Below are positions 8,284 through 17,027 of a DNA stretch of 64,000 nt, one piece after another. Below the pieces are notes generated by a model. The model made no database searches, had not been told where the DNA came from, and worked only from the letters and a program-made list of their open reading frames with translations. This DNA comes from Massilia sp. Leaf139 (GTDB taxonomy: Bacteria > Pseudomonadota > Gammaproteobacteria > Burkholderiales > Burkholderiaceae_D), in the NCBI RefSeq assembly GCF_001424165.1, contig NZ_LMOJ01000025.1:392134-456133 (forward strand). The letters run 5' to 3'. Position numbers and translations under genes: made by a program. The first letter of the stretch is position 1. Every line of letters starts with the position of its first letter.

Positions 8284-9308
8284 GCCAGGACATCGATATC
8301 ACGGCCATCGAAGCGGCCGCGCGTGCCCTGGAAGGGGGAAACCTGGTCGCCTTCCCGACCGAGACCGTGTACGGCCTCGGCGCCGATGCCGAGAACCCGG
8401 CGGCGGTGGCCGCCATCTACGCCGCCAAGGGCCGCCCGCAGGATCATCCGGTGATCGTGCACCTGGCGCCGGAAGCGGACATCGCGCACTGGGCCGCCGA
8501 GATTCCGCCGGAAGCGCATGCCCTGGCGAACGCCTTCTGGCCCGGCCCGCTGACCATGATTTTGAAGCGCGCGCCCAACATTCCGGACGCCGTCAGCGGC
8601 GGCCAGGACACGGTCGGTTTGCGCTGCCCCGCGCACCCGGTGGCGATCGCCCTGCTGCGCGCCTTCAAAGGCGGACAGGGCGGCGTCGCGGCGCCGTCGG
8701 CGAATAAATTCGGCCACGTCAGCCCGACCCTGGCCCAGCACGTGCGCGACGAGTTCGGCGCCGACGGCACCGTCGCCACGGTGCTCGACGGCGGCGCGTC
8801 GCAAGTCGGCATCGAGTCGACCATCGTCGACCTGTCGCGCCTGGCCACCCACGGCCCGGTGCTGCTGCGGCCCGGGCACGTCAGTGCGGAGGCGATTGCC
8901 GCCGTGATCGACCAGATCCCGGCCGCGCCTGACGTTGCTGCGCCGCGCGCCTCCGGCACGCTCGAATCGCATTACGCGCCGCACACGCCGGTGGCGATGC
9001 AGGACACGGCCACGCTGGTGCGCACCCTGGAGCAGATGGCGGCGGCGGGACGCAAGGTCGCGCTGATCCATTATTCCGACCTGTGGAATGCCCATGCCAG
9101 CGAGCGCCTGCCGGCCACGCCGGAAGGATTTGCGCATGCCTTGTACGCGGCTTTGCGCGCGATGGACGGGCAAGGGGCGGACGTGATCCTGGTCGAGGCG
9201 CCGCCGCAGGACGGGGCCTGGCTGGGAGTCAACGACCGCCTGCGCCGTGCGGCACATGGTTCGACCGGGATCGTGCATGGCTTGTTGAATCGCGACGCTG
9301 AGGTGTAA
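8280..9308 (+). CDS. threonylcarbamoyl-AMP synthase, Sua5 type
   Basis: Makes L-threonylcarbamoyladenylate from threonine, bicarbonate and ATP, the first step of the t6A37 modification of ANN-decoding tRNAs. The 342-residue length shows the two-domain Sua5 form rather than the short TsaC: an N-terminal YrdC domain (VAFPTETVYGLGADA, KGRPQDHPVIVHL, GLRCPAHP, SANKFGHVSPT) and a C-terminal Sua5 domain that begins near SGTLESHYAPHTPV. I use GTG 8280 because it overlaps the purK stop as GTGA and matches the domain start; no ATG is suitably placed. Its position at the end of a purine operon is common in related genomes. Confidence 0.9.
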   Translation: MSQDIDITAIEAAARALEGGNLVAFPTETVYGLGADAENPAAVAAIYAAKGRPQDHPVIVHLAPEADIAHWAAEIPPEAHALANAFWPGPLTMILKRAPNIPDAVSGGQDTVGLRCPAHPVAIALLRAFKGGQGGVAAPSANKFGHVSPTLAQHVRDEFGADGTVATVLDGGASQVGIESTIVDLSRLATHGPVLLRPGHVSAEAIAAVIDQIPAAPDVAAPRASGTLESHYAPHTPVAMQDTATLVRTLEQMAAAGRKVALIHYSDLWNAHASERLPATPEGFAHALYAALRAMDGQGADVILVEAPPQDGAWLGVNDRLRRAAHGSTGIVHGLLNRDAEV

Positions 9309-9338
9309 GCCTCATCCGGCGCGGGCGTGCACCGTTTC

Positions 9339-9405
9339 CACGCGGGCATGCCCGCCCTACGTTACACCACGCTGCGGTACACGGTAGGGCGGGCATGCCC
9401 GCGTG
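9339..9405. repeat. REP-like inverted-repeat pair
   Basis: Two perfect 22-bp inverted arms (9339-9360 and 9384-9405) flank a 23-base loop. Each arm itself contains the palindrome GCGGGCATGCCCGC. Loop and flanks (GTTACACCAC, then ATGCGCACCGC) recur with small changes at 56855-56951, so this is a dispersed element and not a chance hairpin. Confidence 0.85.
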
Positions 9406-9579
9406 CAGAATGCGCACCGCGATAACGCAAGCAAACCCGCATCAATCGCGTCCTCTAACACCCACGCCACACCCATATTTCCTAGCACCCAAGCTGTTAC
9501 CTTTCGAGATATTACGCAAGGCAATGCTTGTTATAATCGACAAGAGTTGCCATCCACCATTTCTGCCTGTTGTCTTTGG

Positions 9580-9610
9580 TTGACACCATGACAAGGGAAA
9601 TTTCTATACA
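9580..9610 (+). promoter_or_regulatory. candidate sigma70 promoter for the GDSL lipoprotein
   Basis: Consensus TTGACA at 9580-9585 and TATACA at 9605-9610 with a 19-base spacer, longer than ideal. The predicted start is about 85 bases before the ATG. Confidence 0.35.
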
Positions 9611-9700
9611 AGCGGAAAGAAGACTGGCATATTAGTTTGGGATGCGAATAGCACGAGCGTTCGTTTCACAGAAAAATAGTTCATTCCCTTAGGAGACACA

Positions 9701-11062
9701 ATGCGTCAAACGAATTTCGCGCTCGCGCTGCTGACCGCAGCCGCGCTGGCCGCATGCGGCGGCACCGGCAGCAGCGGTGGCGATCAAACGCACGCCGTTA
9801 CGTTCAGCCAGCAAGTCAGCTTCGGCGACAGCCTGTCGGACGTCGGCACGTATAAAGTCGGCGCGATCGCGGCCGCCGGCGGCGGCACCTTCACCATCAA
9901 CGGCGACAACACGAGCGTCAACCCGGCTTACACCGGCAAGAACTGGACGGAAGTCCTGGCTGCCGAGCTGAACCTGCCGAAGCCATGCGCCGCCCAGACC
10001 GGCCTGCAAGGCGTCGACAACGCCAACCCGGCGCTCGACTTCAATGTCCCGGTCGTCAACTACGCCAACTGCTACAACTATGCGCAGGGCGGCTCGCGCG
10101 TGACCGATCCGATCGGTTCGCACCACCGCACCAACGATCCGCAAGTGGGCCAGCTGACCGTGCCGCTCGTGACCCAGATCGCCAACCACCTGGCCAAGCC
10201 GAACGTCAACGGCAAGTTCAGCGGCACCGAGCTGGTCACCGTCATGTCCGGCGGTAACGACGTGCTGATGCAACTGGGCGCGCTGAGCGCCGGCGCCACC
10301 GCGGCCGGCACCCGTGCCGGCCAGACGGCCTTCCCGACCCTGCTGGTCACCGGCCTGGTCGCCACCGTGCCGACCGCAAACCGCGCCGCCGCACCGGCAG
10401 CCATCACCACCGCAGTGCAGACCGCGGCGGCTGCGGGCGGCAACCAGCAGACCATCGCCGGCGCCGCCGTGATGGCCGCCATTAACCTGCAAGCCGATCC
10501 GGCAGCAGCGCAGGCCGCCGCCGCCAAGGCCGGTACCGATGCGGCCGCCGCCGGCGCCAAGGCCGGCGCCGACTACGCCGCCGCGCAAGGTCCGGCCATG
10601 GTCGCCGCACTCGGCAAGGCCGGCGCCGAAATGGCTGCGCTGGTGAAGACCCAGATCGTCGCCAAGGGCGCGAACTATGTCGTCGTCAACAACCTGCCGG
10701 ACGTCGCCAGCACCCCGTCGGGCAAGGCGCAGAGCGCGGAGACCCAGGTGCTGATCGGCGCCATGGTCGACGCCTTCAACGCGCAACTAAAGGCCGGCCT
10801 GGGCGACGATCCGAAGATCGCCTACGTCGACCTGTTCTCCGTCAGCCGCGACCAGGTCGCCAATCCGGCCATCTACGGCCTGACCAACACCGCGCAGAAG
10901 GCCTGCACCAGCGACTCGTCGCTGACCTGCACCGCCAAGACGCTGTCGGCGCCGGACGTGAGCCACTACATGTTCGCCGACGACATCCACCCGACCCCGT
11001 ACGAGTACTGGCTGGTCACGCGCTATGTCTTGAAAGACATGGCTGTCAAAGGCTGGCTGTAA
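9701..11062 (+). CDS. GDSL/SGNH hydrolase lipoprotein
   Basis: Predicted secreted esterase or lipase, 453 residues. A lipobox ends at Cys19 (LAAC), so it is likely anchored in the outer membrane. Block I holds the nucleophile Ser44 in FGDSLSDVG; GGND near residue 184 is block III; Asp427 and His430 in DDIHP complete the triad. Between about residues 195 and 320 lies a long alanine-rich insertion with few hydrophobics, atypical for compact GDSL enzymes. The ribosome site AGGAG is strong. OmpW follows 74 bases downstream. The true substrate (lipid, polyester or polysaccharide ester) cannot be told. Confidence 0.85.
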   Translation: MRQTNFALALLTAAALAACGGTGSSGGDQTHAVTFSQQVSFGDSLSDVGTYKVGAIAAAGGGTFTINGDNTSVNPAYTGKNWTEVLAAELNLPKPCAAQTGLQGVDNANPALDFNVPVVNYANCYNYAQGGSRVTDPIGSHHRTNDPQVGQLTVPLVTQIANHLAKPNVNGKFSGTELVTVMSGGNDVLMQLGALSAGATAAGTRAGQTAFPTLLVTGLVATVPTANRAAAPAAITTAVQTAAAAGGNQQTIAGAAVMAAINLQADPAAAQAAAAKAGTDAAAAGAKAGADYAAAQGPAMVAALGKAGAEMAALVKTQIVAKGANYVVVNNLPDVASTPSGKAQSAETQVLIGAMVDAFNAQLKAGLGDDPKIAYVDLFSVSRDQVANPAIYGLTNTAQKACTSDSSLTCTAKTLSAPDVSHYMFADDIHPTPYEYWLVTRYVLKDMAVKGWL

Positions 11063-11136
11063 TCCGATAACAGATTGGCCGCGCCTGCCTCCAAGGGGCG
11101 GGTGCGGCCGGCTTCAACAAGAATTCAGGAGAAAGT

Positions 11137-11817
11137 ATGAAAGTACGTATGAATAGCGTCGCCAAAACGCTGGTCGCCGCCGCCGCGCTGGCATGCGCCG
11201 CGGGCGCGTCGGCCCAGTCGGCCGGCCAGTTCACCGTGAAGGTCGGCGTCAACCAGCTGACCCCGAAGGTCGAGAGCGGCGACATCTCGGCGCCGGCCCT
11301 GCCGTTCACCAAGGCCGACGTCAAGAGCGACATCCAGCCGGTCGTGATCATCGCCTACGGCCTGACCGACAACATCTCGCTCGAAGGCGCGCTCGGCACG
11401 CCGTACAAGCACAAGATCATCGGCGCGGGTTCGATCGCCGGCACCGGCGAGCTGGGCACGGTCGAGGCGCTGCCGCCGACCCTGTTCGCGCAGTACCGCT
11501 TCTTCGCACCGACGGCGACCTTCCGTCCCTTCGTCGGCATCGGCGCCACCTATGCCTACTTCATGAAGGCGCGCGGTTCGGGCAAGCTGACCGCCCTGAC
11601 CAACCCGGGCGGCAACCCGACGACCTTCGACATCGATAACAAGTTCACCTACACGGCGCAAGTCGGCGTGGCGATGAACTTCAACGAAAAATGGTTCGCC
11701 GACGTCACCGTCAACAAGAGCCGTGTGCGCACCGACGTGCACTTCTCCACCGGCCAGAACCAGCACATGAAGCTCGATCCGGTCGCCGTGGTGCTGGCCG
11801 TCGGCTACAAGTTCTAA
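11137..11817 (+). CDS. ompW: OmpW family outer membrane protein
   Basis: A 226-residue outer-membrane beta-barrel precursor with a Sec signal peptide (MNSVAKTLVAAAALACAAG, cleavage after ASA) and alternating hydrophobic strands. Features include GQFTVKVGVNQLTPK, FRPFVGIGATYAYF, and the C-terminal VVLAVGYKF ending in the aromatic residue needed for barrel assembly. OmpW forms an 8-stranded barrel with a hydrophobic channel for small compounds. AGGAG precedes ATG 11137; ATG 11149 is an alternative. A strong terminator follows. Confidence 0.93.
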   Translation: MKVRMNSVAKTLVAAAALACAAGASAQSAGQFTVKVGVNQLTPKVESGDISAPALPFTKADVKSDIQPVVIIAYGLTDNISLEGALGTPYKHKIIGAGSIAGTGELGTVEALPPTLFAQYRFFAPTATFRPFVGIGATYAYFMKARGSGKLTALTNPGGNPTTFDIDNKFTYTAQVGVAMNFNEKWFADVTVNKSRVRTDVHFSTGQNQHMKLDPVAVVLAVGYKF

Positions 11818-11842
11818 GGATCCGCGCGGTTCGCCGCCTCCG

Positions 11843-11877
11843 GCCGGCCGGGCGCCACCGCCTTGCCGGCTTTTTTT
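11843..11877 (+). terminator. rho-independent terminator after ompW
   Basis: A 12-position stem (11843-11854 with 11859-11870) with one mismatch and one wobble, loop CCAC, followed by seven T. Confidence 0.85.
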
Positions 11878-11891
11878 ACGTCCATTCATCC

Positions 11892-12380
11892 ATGCACCAG
11901 CCCAGAACCTTGCACCTCGTTTGCCCGCGGCAGTGCCGCTTCATGCCGATCATATTGAGCTGCCTGGGCATCTCCATGCTCGTTCCCGTGTTGGCGAACA
12001 GCGGGCAGCGCGCGCCGCAGGGCGCGGCCGGCTACCTGTTCATCGCAGTGGCGCTCGGCATGCTCGCCTGCATGCTTGGCATCCTGTACCGCAACCTCGT
12101 GTTCAGGGACAGCCTCATCGTCGTCCGCAGCGAAGGAATGCCGGGCCAGCGCTTCGACTGTTTCGTCCACGAGATCCTGGCCGTACGCCGCCTGCCGGCG
12201 CCGGCGCCGTCTTCGCCCGAAGGCAAATGGGCCGCGCTCGGCCTGGGGGAAGGCTTGATCGAAATCCGCACGGAGACTGGCAGCCTACGCTTCGGCGCCG
12301 GCCTGCACGAGCATGCGATCGATGCGGCGATCGAACGCATCACCGCCTTCTGCCAGCTCCAGTGGGGCCTGCAGGCTTAA
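11892..12380 (+). CDS. hypothetical two-helix membrane protein
   Basis: Not recognised. The 162-residue protein has two predicted membrane helices (about residues 18-36, FMPIILSCLGISMLVPVLA, and 46-65, YLFIAVALGMLACMLGILY). A soluble C-terminal part follows, with FDCFVHEILAVRRL and GLIEIRTETGSLRFGAG. The layout resembles small bacterial proteins with a membrane hairpin followed by a PH-like beta domain, but this is only a resemblance. The start at 11892 comes soon after the ompW terminator. Its stop overlaps the end of the convergent PAS-GGDEF-EAL gene by four bases. Confidence 0.55.
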   Translation: MHQPRTLHLVCPRQCRFMPIILSCLGISMLVPVLANSGQRAPQGAAGYLFIAVALGMLACMLGILYRNLVFRDSLIVVRSEGMPGQRFDCFVHEILAVRRLPAPAPSSPEGKWAALGLGEGLIEIRTETGSLRFGAGLHEHAIDAAIERITAFCQLQWGLQA

Positions 12381-14488
12381 TGCAGGCTGGACGCGTAGGC
12401 CGCGAAACGCTCGCCGCTGAGCGCGCGCTCGTAGAGGTAGCCCTGGTACACGAAACAGCCGGCTTCGGACAGCCATTCGCGCTGGCCCTGGGTTTCGACG
12501 CCTTCGGCGATCACCTGCAGGCCCAGGCTGCCGCCGAGGGCGATGATGGAGCGCACGATCGAGGCGTCGTTGCGGTCGGTGAGCACGTCGCGCATGAAGG
12601 AATAATCGATTTTCAGCTGGGCCAGCGGCAGTTTGCGCAGGTAGGCCAGCGACGAGTAACCGGTGCCGAAGTCGTCGAGCGAGAAGGTGATGCCGAGGCG
12701 GCGCAGGGTTTCCATCGTCTCGACCGTGTGCGCGAAATCGGTCACCACCAGCGTCTCGGTAAGTTCGAATTTCAGGCCGTGCGGATCGACACCGGTGGCC
12801 GCCAGGATCTCCTGGGTCATGGCGACGAAATCGGGCTCGACGAACTGGCGCGCGCTGACGTTCACCGACAGCGACAGGTGGCGCGTGGCCGGATTTCTCT
12901 GCCAGGCAGCCAGCTCGAGGCAGGCCGTGCCCAGTACCCAGCGCCCGATGTCGACGATCAGGCTGGTTTCCTCGGCCTGCTTGATGAAATCGGTCGGGTA
13001 CAGGATGTCGCCGTTCGGCTGGCGCCAGCGCAGGAGCGCCTCGGCGCCGATCACGCGGCTCTCGCCGTCCAGCTGCGGCTGGTAGTTCAGCATGAACTCG
13101 TGGTTGCGCAGTGCGCGCCGCAGCCCGTTCTCGAGTTCCGAGCGGGCCGTCCACTTGGCCTGCATGTCGGGGTCGAAGAAGCGGAAGGTGTTACGTCCGG
13201 CCGCCTTGGCCTGGTACATCGCCGTGTCGGCCTGTTTCAGGGTCGATTCGACGGTGTCGGTGGCGCCGCTGATCATGGTCACGCCGACGCTGGTCGAGAC
13301 CGCATACGCGAAATCGGCCAGCTGGAAGGGCGCGCGCATCGCGTTCACCACCTTGGCAGCCACGGTTTCGGCCTGGTGCGCGGCGGCCTCCATCGTCTCT
13401 TCCTCGGGCTGCACCAGGATCACGAACTCGTCGCCGCCCAGGCGCGCCACCATGTCGGCTTCGCGCACGCTGTGCTCGAGGCGGCGGGCGACGGCCTGCA
13501 GCAGCATGTCGCCGGCCGCGTGGCCGTGGGTGTCGTTGAGCGTCTTGAAATTGTCGAGGTCGAGGAACATCAGCGCCCCGATCTTGCGCGACCGCGCACT
13601 GCCGAGCAGGGCGCGGCGCAGGTGGTCGAGCAGGCTGGCGCGGTTCGGCAGTTCGGTCAGGGCGTCGAAATAGGCGAGGCGGTGGATACGCGCCTCGTTG
13701 CTCTTGCGCTCGCTGATGTCGGTGCTGATCACCAGGATCTTTTGCGGCGCGCTCGTGGCCGGGTCGGCCGGCACCACCGTCCAGCGCGTGTCGGCGTGCA
13801 GCAGGCTGCCGTCGCGCCGGCGCTGGTGCAGTTCGCCCACCCATTCGCCTTCGTAAAGCGCGGTTTTGTAGGCTTCGCTATAGGCGGCGTGGTCGTCGCA
13901 CAGCAGGTCGGACATGCGCTGGCCGACGGCTTCCTCCGCTTCCCAGCCGTAGAGCCGCTCGGCGCCCTTGTTCCAGTAAGTGATGTGCGAACCCATGTCC
14001 ATCACGAAGATGGCGTCGCGCGCCTTATCCAGCAGCGCGGCCTGTTCGCGCGCCAGCATGTCGGCGCGGCGCAGCACCGTGATGTCGCCGATGAAGCCTT
14101 CGAGCGCCTCGACATTGCCGTCCTCGTCGAACACGGCCGAGCCCTGTTCCCAGGCCCAGCGCAGCTTGCCGGATGCGGTCGTGAAGCGGTAGGTGAACTG
14201 GAAGGCGCGGCGCTCGCGCACCGCGGTCTCGGTTTCCTCGGCGACGCGGGCGCGGTCGTCTGGATGGATCAGGCTGGCAAACGACATCGGATGCTCGCCC
14301 GTGAAGGCCGATGCCGGGTAGCCGGTGAGCTTTTCGACGCCGGCGCTGAAAAAGATCATCGTCCAGTCGGGATCGTTCAGGCAGCGGTAGGCCACGCCCG
14401 GCAAGTTGCTCAGCAATAGCTCGAGCGACAAGCCGGACGCCGCCGGGGAACGCAAATTCGTCGTTGCTGGATGGCTAGATGAGTGCAT
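12377..14488 (-). CDS. PAS-PAS-GGDEF-EAL protein (c-di-GMP turnover)
   Basis: A soluble signalling protein of 703 residues. Two PAS domains (about residues 20-145 and 150-270; the first ends in a PAC-like GFIGDITVL) precede a GGDEF domain with intact LGGDEF near residue 350. A complete EAL domain follows, with EALLRW near 478 and DDFGTGYSSLAYL. Both catalytic motifs look intact, so it could be a cyclase, a phosphodiesterase or both. I use ATG 14488 (MHSSSHPATT) because the upstream 44 residues do not resemble the family. No membrane segment is seen, so it is likely cytoplasmic, and the first PAS may bind the input ligand. Confidence 0.93.
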   Translation of the reverse strand: MHSSSHPATTNLRSPAASGLSLELLLSNLPGVAYRCLNDPDWTMIFFSAGVEKLTGYPASAFTGEHPMSFASLIHPDDRARVAEETETAVRERRAFQFTYRFTTASGKLRWAWEQGSAVFDEDGNVEALEGFIGDITVLRRADMLAREQAALLDKARDAIFVMDMGSHITYWNKGAERLYGWEAEEAVGQRMSDLLCDDHAAYSEAYKTALYEGEWVGELHQRRRDGSLLHADTRWTVVPADPATSAPQKILVISTDISERKSNEARIHRLAYFDALTELPNRASLLDHLRRALLGSARSRKIGALMFLDLDNFKTLNDTHGHAAGDMLLQAVARRLEHSVREADMVARLGGDEFVILVQPEEETMEAAAHQAETVAAKVVNAMRAPFQLADFAYAVSTSVGVTMISGATDTVESTLKQADTAMYQAKAAGRNTFRFFDPDMQAKWTARSELENGLRRALRNHEFMLNYQPQLDGESRVIGAEALLRWRQPNGDILYPTDFIKQAEETSLIVDIGRWVLGTACLELAAWQRNPATRHLSLSVNVSARQFVEPDFVAMTQEILAATGVDPHGLKFELTETLVVTDFAHTVETMETLRRLGITFSLDDFGTGYSSLAYLRKLPLAQLKIDYSFMRDVLTDRNDASIVRSIIALGGSLGLQVIAEGVETQGQREWLSEAGCFVYQGYLYERALSGERFAAYASSLH

Positions 14489-14635
14489 GTTCCGCGCGCT
14501 TGAGATAGGTGGAACACTATCAGGGGCTTGCTTGATTAAGCACACATGGTAACGCGAAAGTAGTGTCGATTCGTTACCAGAGCGGCGCTTTATTCGATCT
14601 GTTGCCAGATCAACACGCATCTATACAGGCTTTTA

Positions 14636-14659
14636 CCCGGCCCGGATAGACGGGCCGGG
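14636..14659 (-). terminator. strong hairpin downstream of gcdH
   Basis: A perfect 9-bp stem CCCGGCCCG/CGGGCCGGG (14636-14644 with 14651-14659) just past the ancestral gcdH stop. On the minus strand it is followed by TAAAAG rather than a U-run, so it is an imperfect terminator or an mRNA 3' end stabiliser. Confidence 0.35.
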
Positions 14660-14668
14660 GTAGCGGCG

Positions 14669-15909
14669 TTAGAACGCAGCGATACCCGTCTGCGCCCGGC
14701 CCAGGATCAGGGCGTGGATGTCGTGCGTGCCTTCATAGGTGTTCACGACTTCGAGGTTGACCATGTGGCGGATGATGCGTCTGCGCCCGGCCCAGGATCA
14801 GGGCGTGGATGTCGTGCGTGCCTTCATAGGTGTTCACGACTTCGAGGTTGACCATGTGGCGGATGATGCCGAACTCGTCGGAGATGCCGTTCCCGCCCAG
14901 CATGTCGCGCGCGACGCGCGCCACGTCCAGCGCCTTGCCGCAGGAATTACGCTTCATCATCGAGGTGATCTCGACCGCCGCCGTGCCCTCGTCCTTCATC
15001 CGGCCCAGGCGCAGGCAGCCCTGCAGGCCGAGGGTGATCTCGGTCTGCATGTCGGCCAGCTTCTTCTGCACCAGCTGGTTCGCGGCCAGCGGTTTGCCGA
15101 ACTGGTGGCGATCCATGGTGTACTGGCGCGCCGTCTGCCAGCAGGCTTCGGCTGCACCCAATGCACCCCAGGCGATGCCGTAGCGCGCCGAGTTCAGGCA
15201 GGTGAACGGGCCCTTCAGGCCGCGCACGTCGGGGAAGGCGTTTTCTTCAGGGCAGAACACGTTGTCCATCACGATCTCGCCGGTGACGGAGGCGCGCAGG
15301 CCGAACTTGCCGTGAATGGCAGGAGCGCTCAGGCCTTCCATGCCCTTGTCGAGGACGAAGCCGCGGATCGCGCCTTCGTCGTCTTTCGCCCAGACGACGA
15401 ACACGTCGGCGACCGGCGAATTGGTGATCCACATTTTCGAACCGGTCAGCGCATAGCCGCCATCGACCTTGCGCGCGCGCGTGACCATCGAGCCCGGATC
15501 GGAGCCGTGGTTCGGTTCGGTCAAACCGAAGCAGCCGATCCATTCGCCGGTGGCCAGCTTCGGCAGGTATTTCTGCTTGGTCGCCTCGTTGCCGAACTCG
15601 TAGATCGGTACCATCACGAGCGAGGATTGCACGCTCATCATCGAGCGGTAACCCGAATCGACGCGCTCGACTTCACGCGCGATCAGGCCGTAGGCGACGT
15701 AGTTCAGGCCGGGGCCGCCGTATTGTTCGGGGATGGTCGGGCCGAGCAGGCCGAGTTCGCCCATCTCGCGGAAGATGGTCGTGTCCATCGCCTCGTGGCG
15801 GAAGGCTTCCAGGATGCGCGGCTGCAGCTTCGTCGGTCAGCTGGCTGTTGAGCAGCAGCGGATCGTCCCAGTGGAAGGCGGCCTTGCGTGGCGAATCGGA
15901 ATGGTTCAT
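14669..15909 (-). pseudogene. gcdH: glutaryl-CoA dehydrogenase, frame broken at both ends
   Basis: Acyl-CoA dehydrogenase that oxidises and decarboxylates glutaryl-CoA to crotonyl-CoA in lysine and tryptophan breakdown. The central 351 codons (15788-14733) are well preserved: GLTEPNHGSDPGSMV, KMWITNSPVADVFVVWAK, GLRASVTGE, CLNSARYGIAWGALGAAE and RDMLGGNGISDEFG, as well as the catalytic-base segment NTYEGTHDIHALILGR. Two lesions break it. Near 15830 the frame shifts after LTDE, with roughly fifteen residues missing compared with the family. Near the 3' end an exact 91-bp tandem duplication moves the frame by one base, replacing the normal end (RAQTGIAAF, stop at 14669) with RAQTHHPPHGQPRS and a stop at 14733. 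The open part from ATG 15788 lacks about 45-50 N-terminal residues. Real decay or an assembly error are both possible. Confidence 0.85.
14688..14869. repeat. exact 91-bp tandem duplication inside gcdH
   Basis: Copy one is 14688-14778, copy two 14779-14869; every base read agrees. The period of 91 is 3 x 30 + 1, so it shifts the gcdH frame. Both copies encode the C-terminal IIRHMVNLEVVNTYEGTHDI segment. Confidence 0.95.
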
Positions 15910-16054
15910 GGATGTCCTGGTCTCGGTTTCTTGTGGGAGGCGCAGCGTGCGGTGGTGCCGCGCCGCGCCAGGCCATTATAGGAAGGAGAGCGCGGGCCAT
16001 CTTTTCAAACTGCGACAGCCATTTTCATAATTGTATGGACAAGACCCTTGCCGG

Positions 16055-16990
16055 CTACTGCGCGAAGGAAACCGCGTTTGCCAGGCCGACATTGCGCAGG
16101 CGCGAAATGTCGCGCGTCGGCGCGTCGCCGAAATGGCGTGTGTATTCGCGGCTGAACTGCGAGGCGCTCGCATAGCCTACGCGCTGGCAGGCCAGGCTCG
16201 CATCCATGCCGGTCGAGAGCATCAGCCGCCGCGCCTCCTGCAAGCGCAGGGTTTTCTGGAACTGCAACGGACTCATCGAGGTCAGCGACTTGAACTGCTC
16301 GTGCAGTGAAGACGGACTCATGTGTGCAAGCGCGGCCATGTCGTCGATGCGGATGGCCTGGTCGTAATTGGCGCGGATCCAGGCGACGACCTTGCCGATG
16401 CGGTGCGATTCGATCCGGCCAAGCTGCGCCAGCCGCGCGCCGAACGGGCCGCGCAGCAGGCGCAGCAGGATTTCGTCGATCACCAGCGGCGCCAGCAACG
16501 CAGCATCCTCCTTCTGCGCCGCCAGCGCCATCAGCCGTGCCGCCGCGTCGATGACAGGCTCGCCGGCCTGCGCCACGTGCACCGCGCGCTGGTCGCGCAG
16601 CGGCGGCACGCCGTCCGGATAAACCTTCAGGATCAGTTCGCCAAGGCGCGCCTGGTCGAAGTCGAGCCGGAAGGATAGATAGGGTGCCGCCGCGCTTGCT
16701 TGGCGAATCAGCGCCGCGATCGGCAGGTCGAGCGAGAAGATCATCATGCGCGACGGGTCGTAGTCGTACGACTCGCCGCCCAGCATCACCGTCTTCGCCC
16801 CCTGGGCGACGATGCACAAGGCCGGGCGGTGCAGGCCGTGCACCAGTTCCGTGCTGGAACTGGCGGCGCGCACGGCATGCACACCGGGAATGCAGGTCGC
16901 GAAGCTGCCGTCGTACGGCGCAAGGGCGGCCAGGTGGCCGGCCAGGCGCGCCAGGGCGCCGGCAGCGGACGTATGGTCGAGTGGTGTCAT
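16055..16990 (-). CDS. AraC family transcriptional regulator (AraC_N type)
   Basis: The 311-residue protein has an N-terminal sensor region of the AraC_N type (PF06719; LHRPALCIVAQGAKTVMLGG, about residues 55-75). Two C-terminal helix-turn-helix motifs follow (IDDMAALAHMSPSSLHEQFK and VGYASASQFSREYTRHFG, about residues 215-300). Regulators of this type often control an adjacent oxidoreductase gene. Here the SDR gene lies 37 bases upstream on the same strand, so they may form an operon. The effector is unknown. Confidence 0.88.
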   Translation of the reverse strand: MTPLDHTSAAGALARLAGHLAALAPYDGSFATCIPGVHAVRAASSSTELVHGLHRPALCIVAQGAKTVMLGGESYDYDPSRMMIFSLDLPIAALIRQASAAAPYLSFRLDFDQARLGELILKVYPDGVPPLRDQRAVHVAQAGEPVIDAAARLMALAAQKEDAALLAPLVIDEILLRLLRGPFGARLAQLGRIESHRIGKVVAWIRANYDQAIRIDDMAALAHMSPSSLHEQFKSLTSMSPLQFQKTLRLQEARRLMLSTGMDASLACQRVGYASASQFSREYTRHFGDAPTRDISRLRNVGLANAVSFAQ

Positions 16991-17027
16991 GGCGATGAGC
17001 AGTCAGGATACACCATCGGCGCCGGCC

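Larger units (their letters stand above)
9309..9700. other. 392-base intergenic region before the GDSL lipoprotein
   Basis: The left part holds the REP-like pair. From about 9430 the sequence becomes clearly more AT-rich than the coding DNA around it and has no convincing ORF. It contains a TATAAT at 9532-9537, a TTGACA at 9580 and, just before the next gene, a strong ribosome site (TTAGGAGACACA). It reads as a long regulated leader; no RNA gene is recognised. Confidence 0.6.

Noticed and set aside
11921..14419. 832-codon open frame on the plus strand opposite the PAS-GGDEF-EAL gene
   Set aside because: It reads through the antisense strand of a gene with clear PAS, GGDEF and EAL motifs; composition is Arg/Gly/Ala-rich and lacks any family features. 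High GC explains its length.
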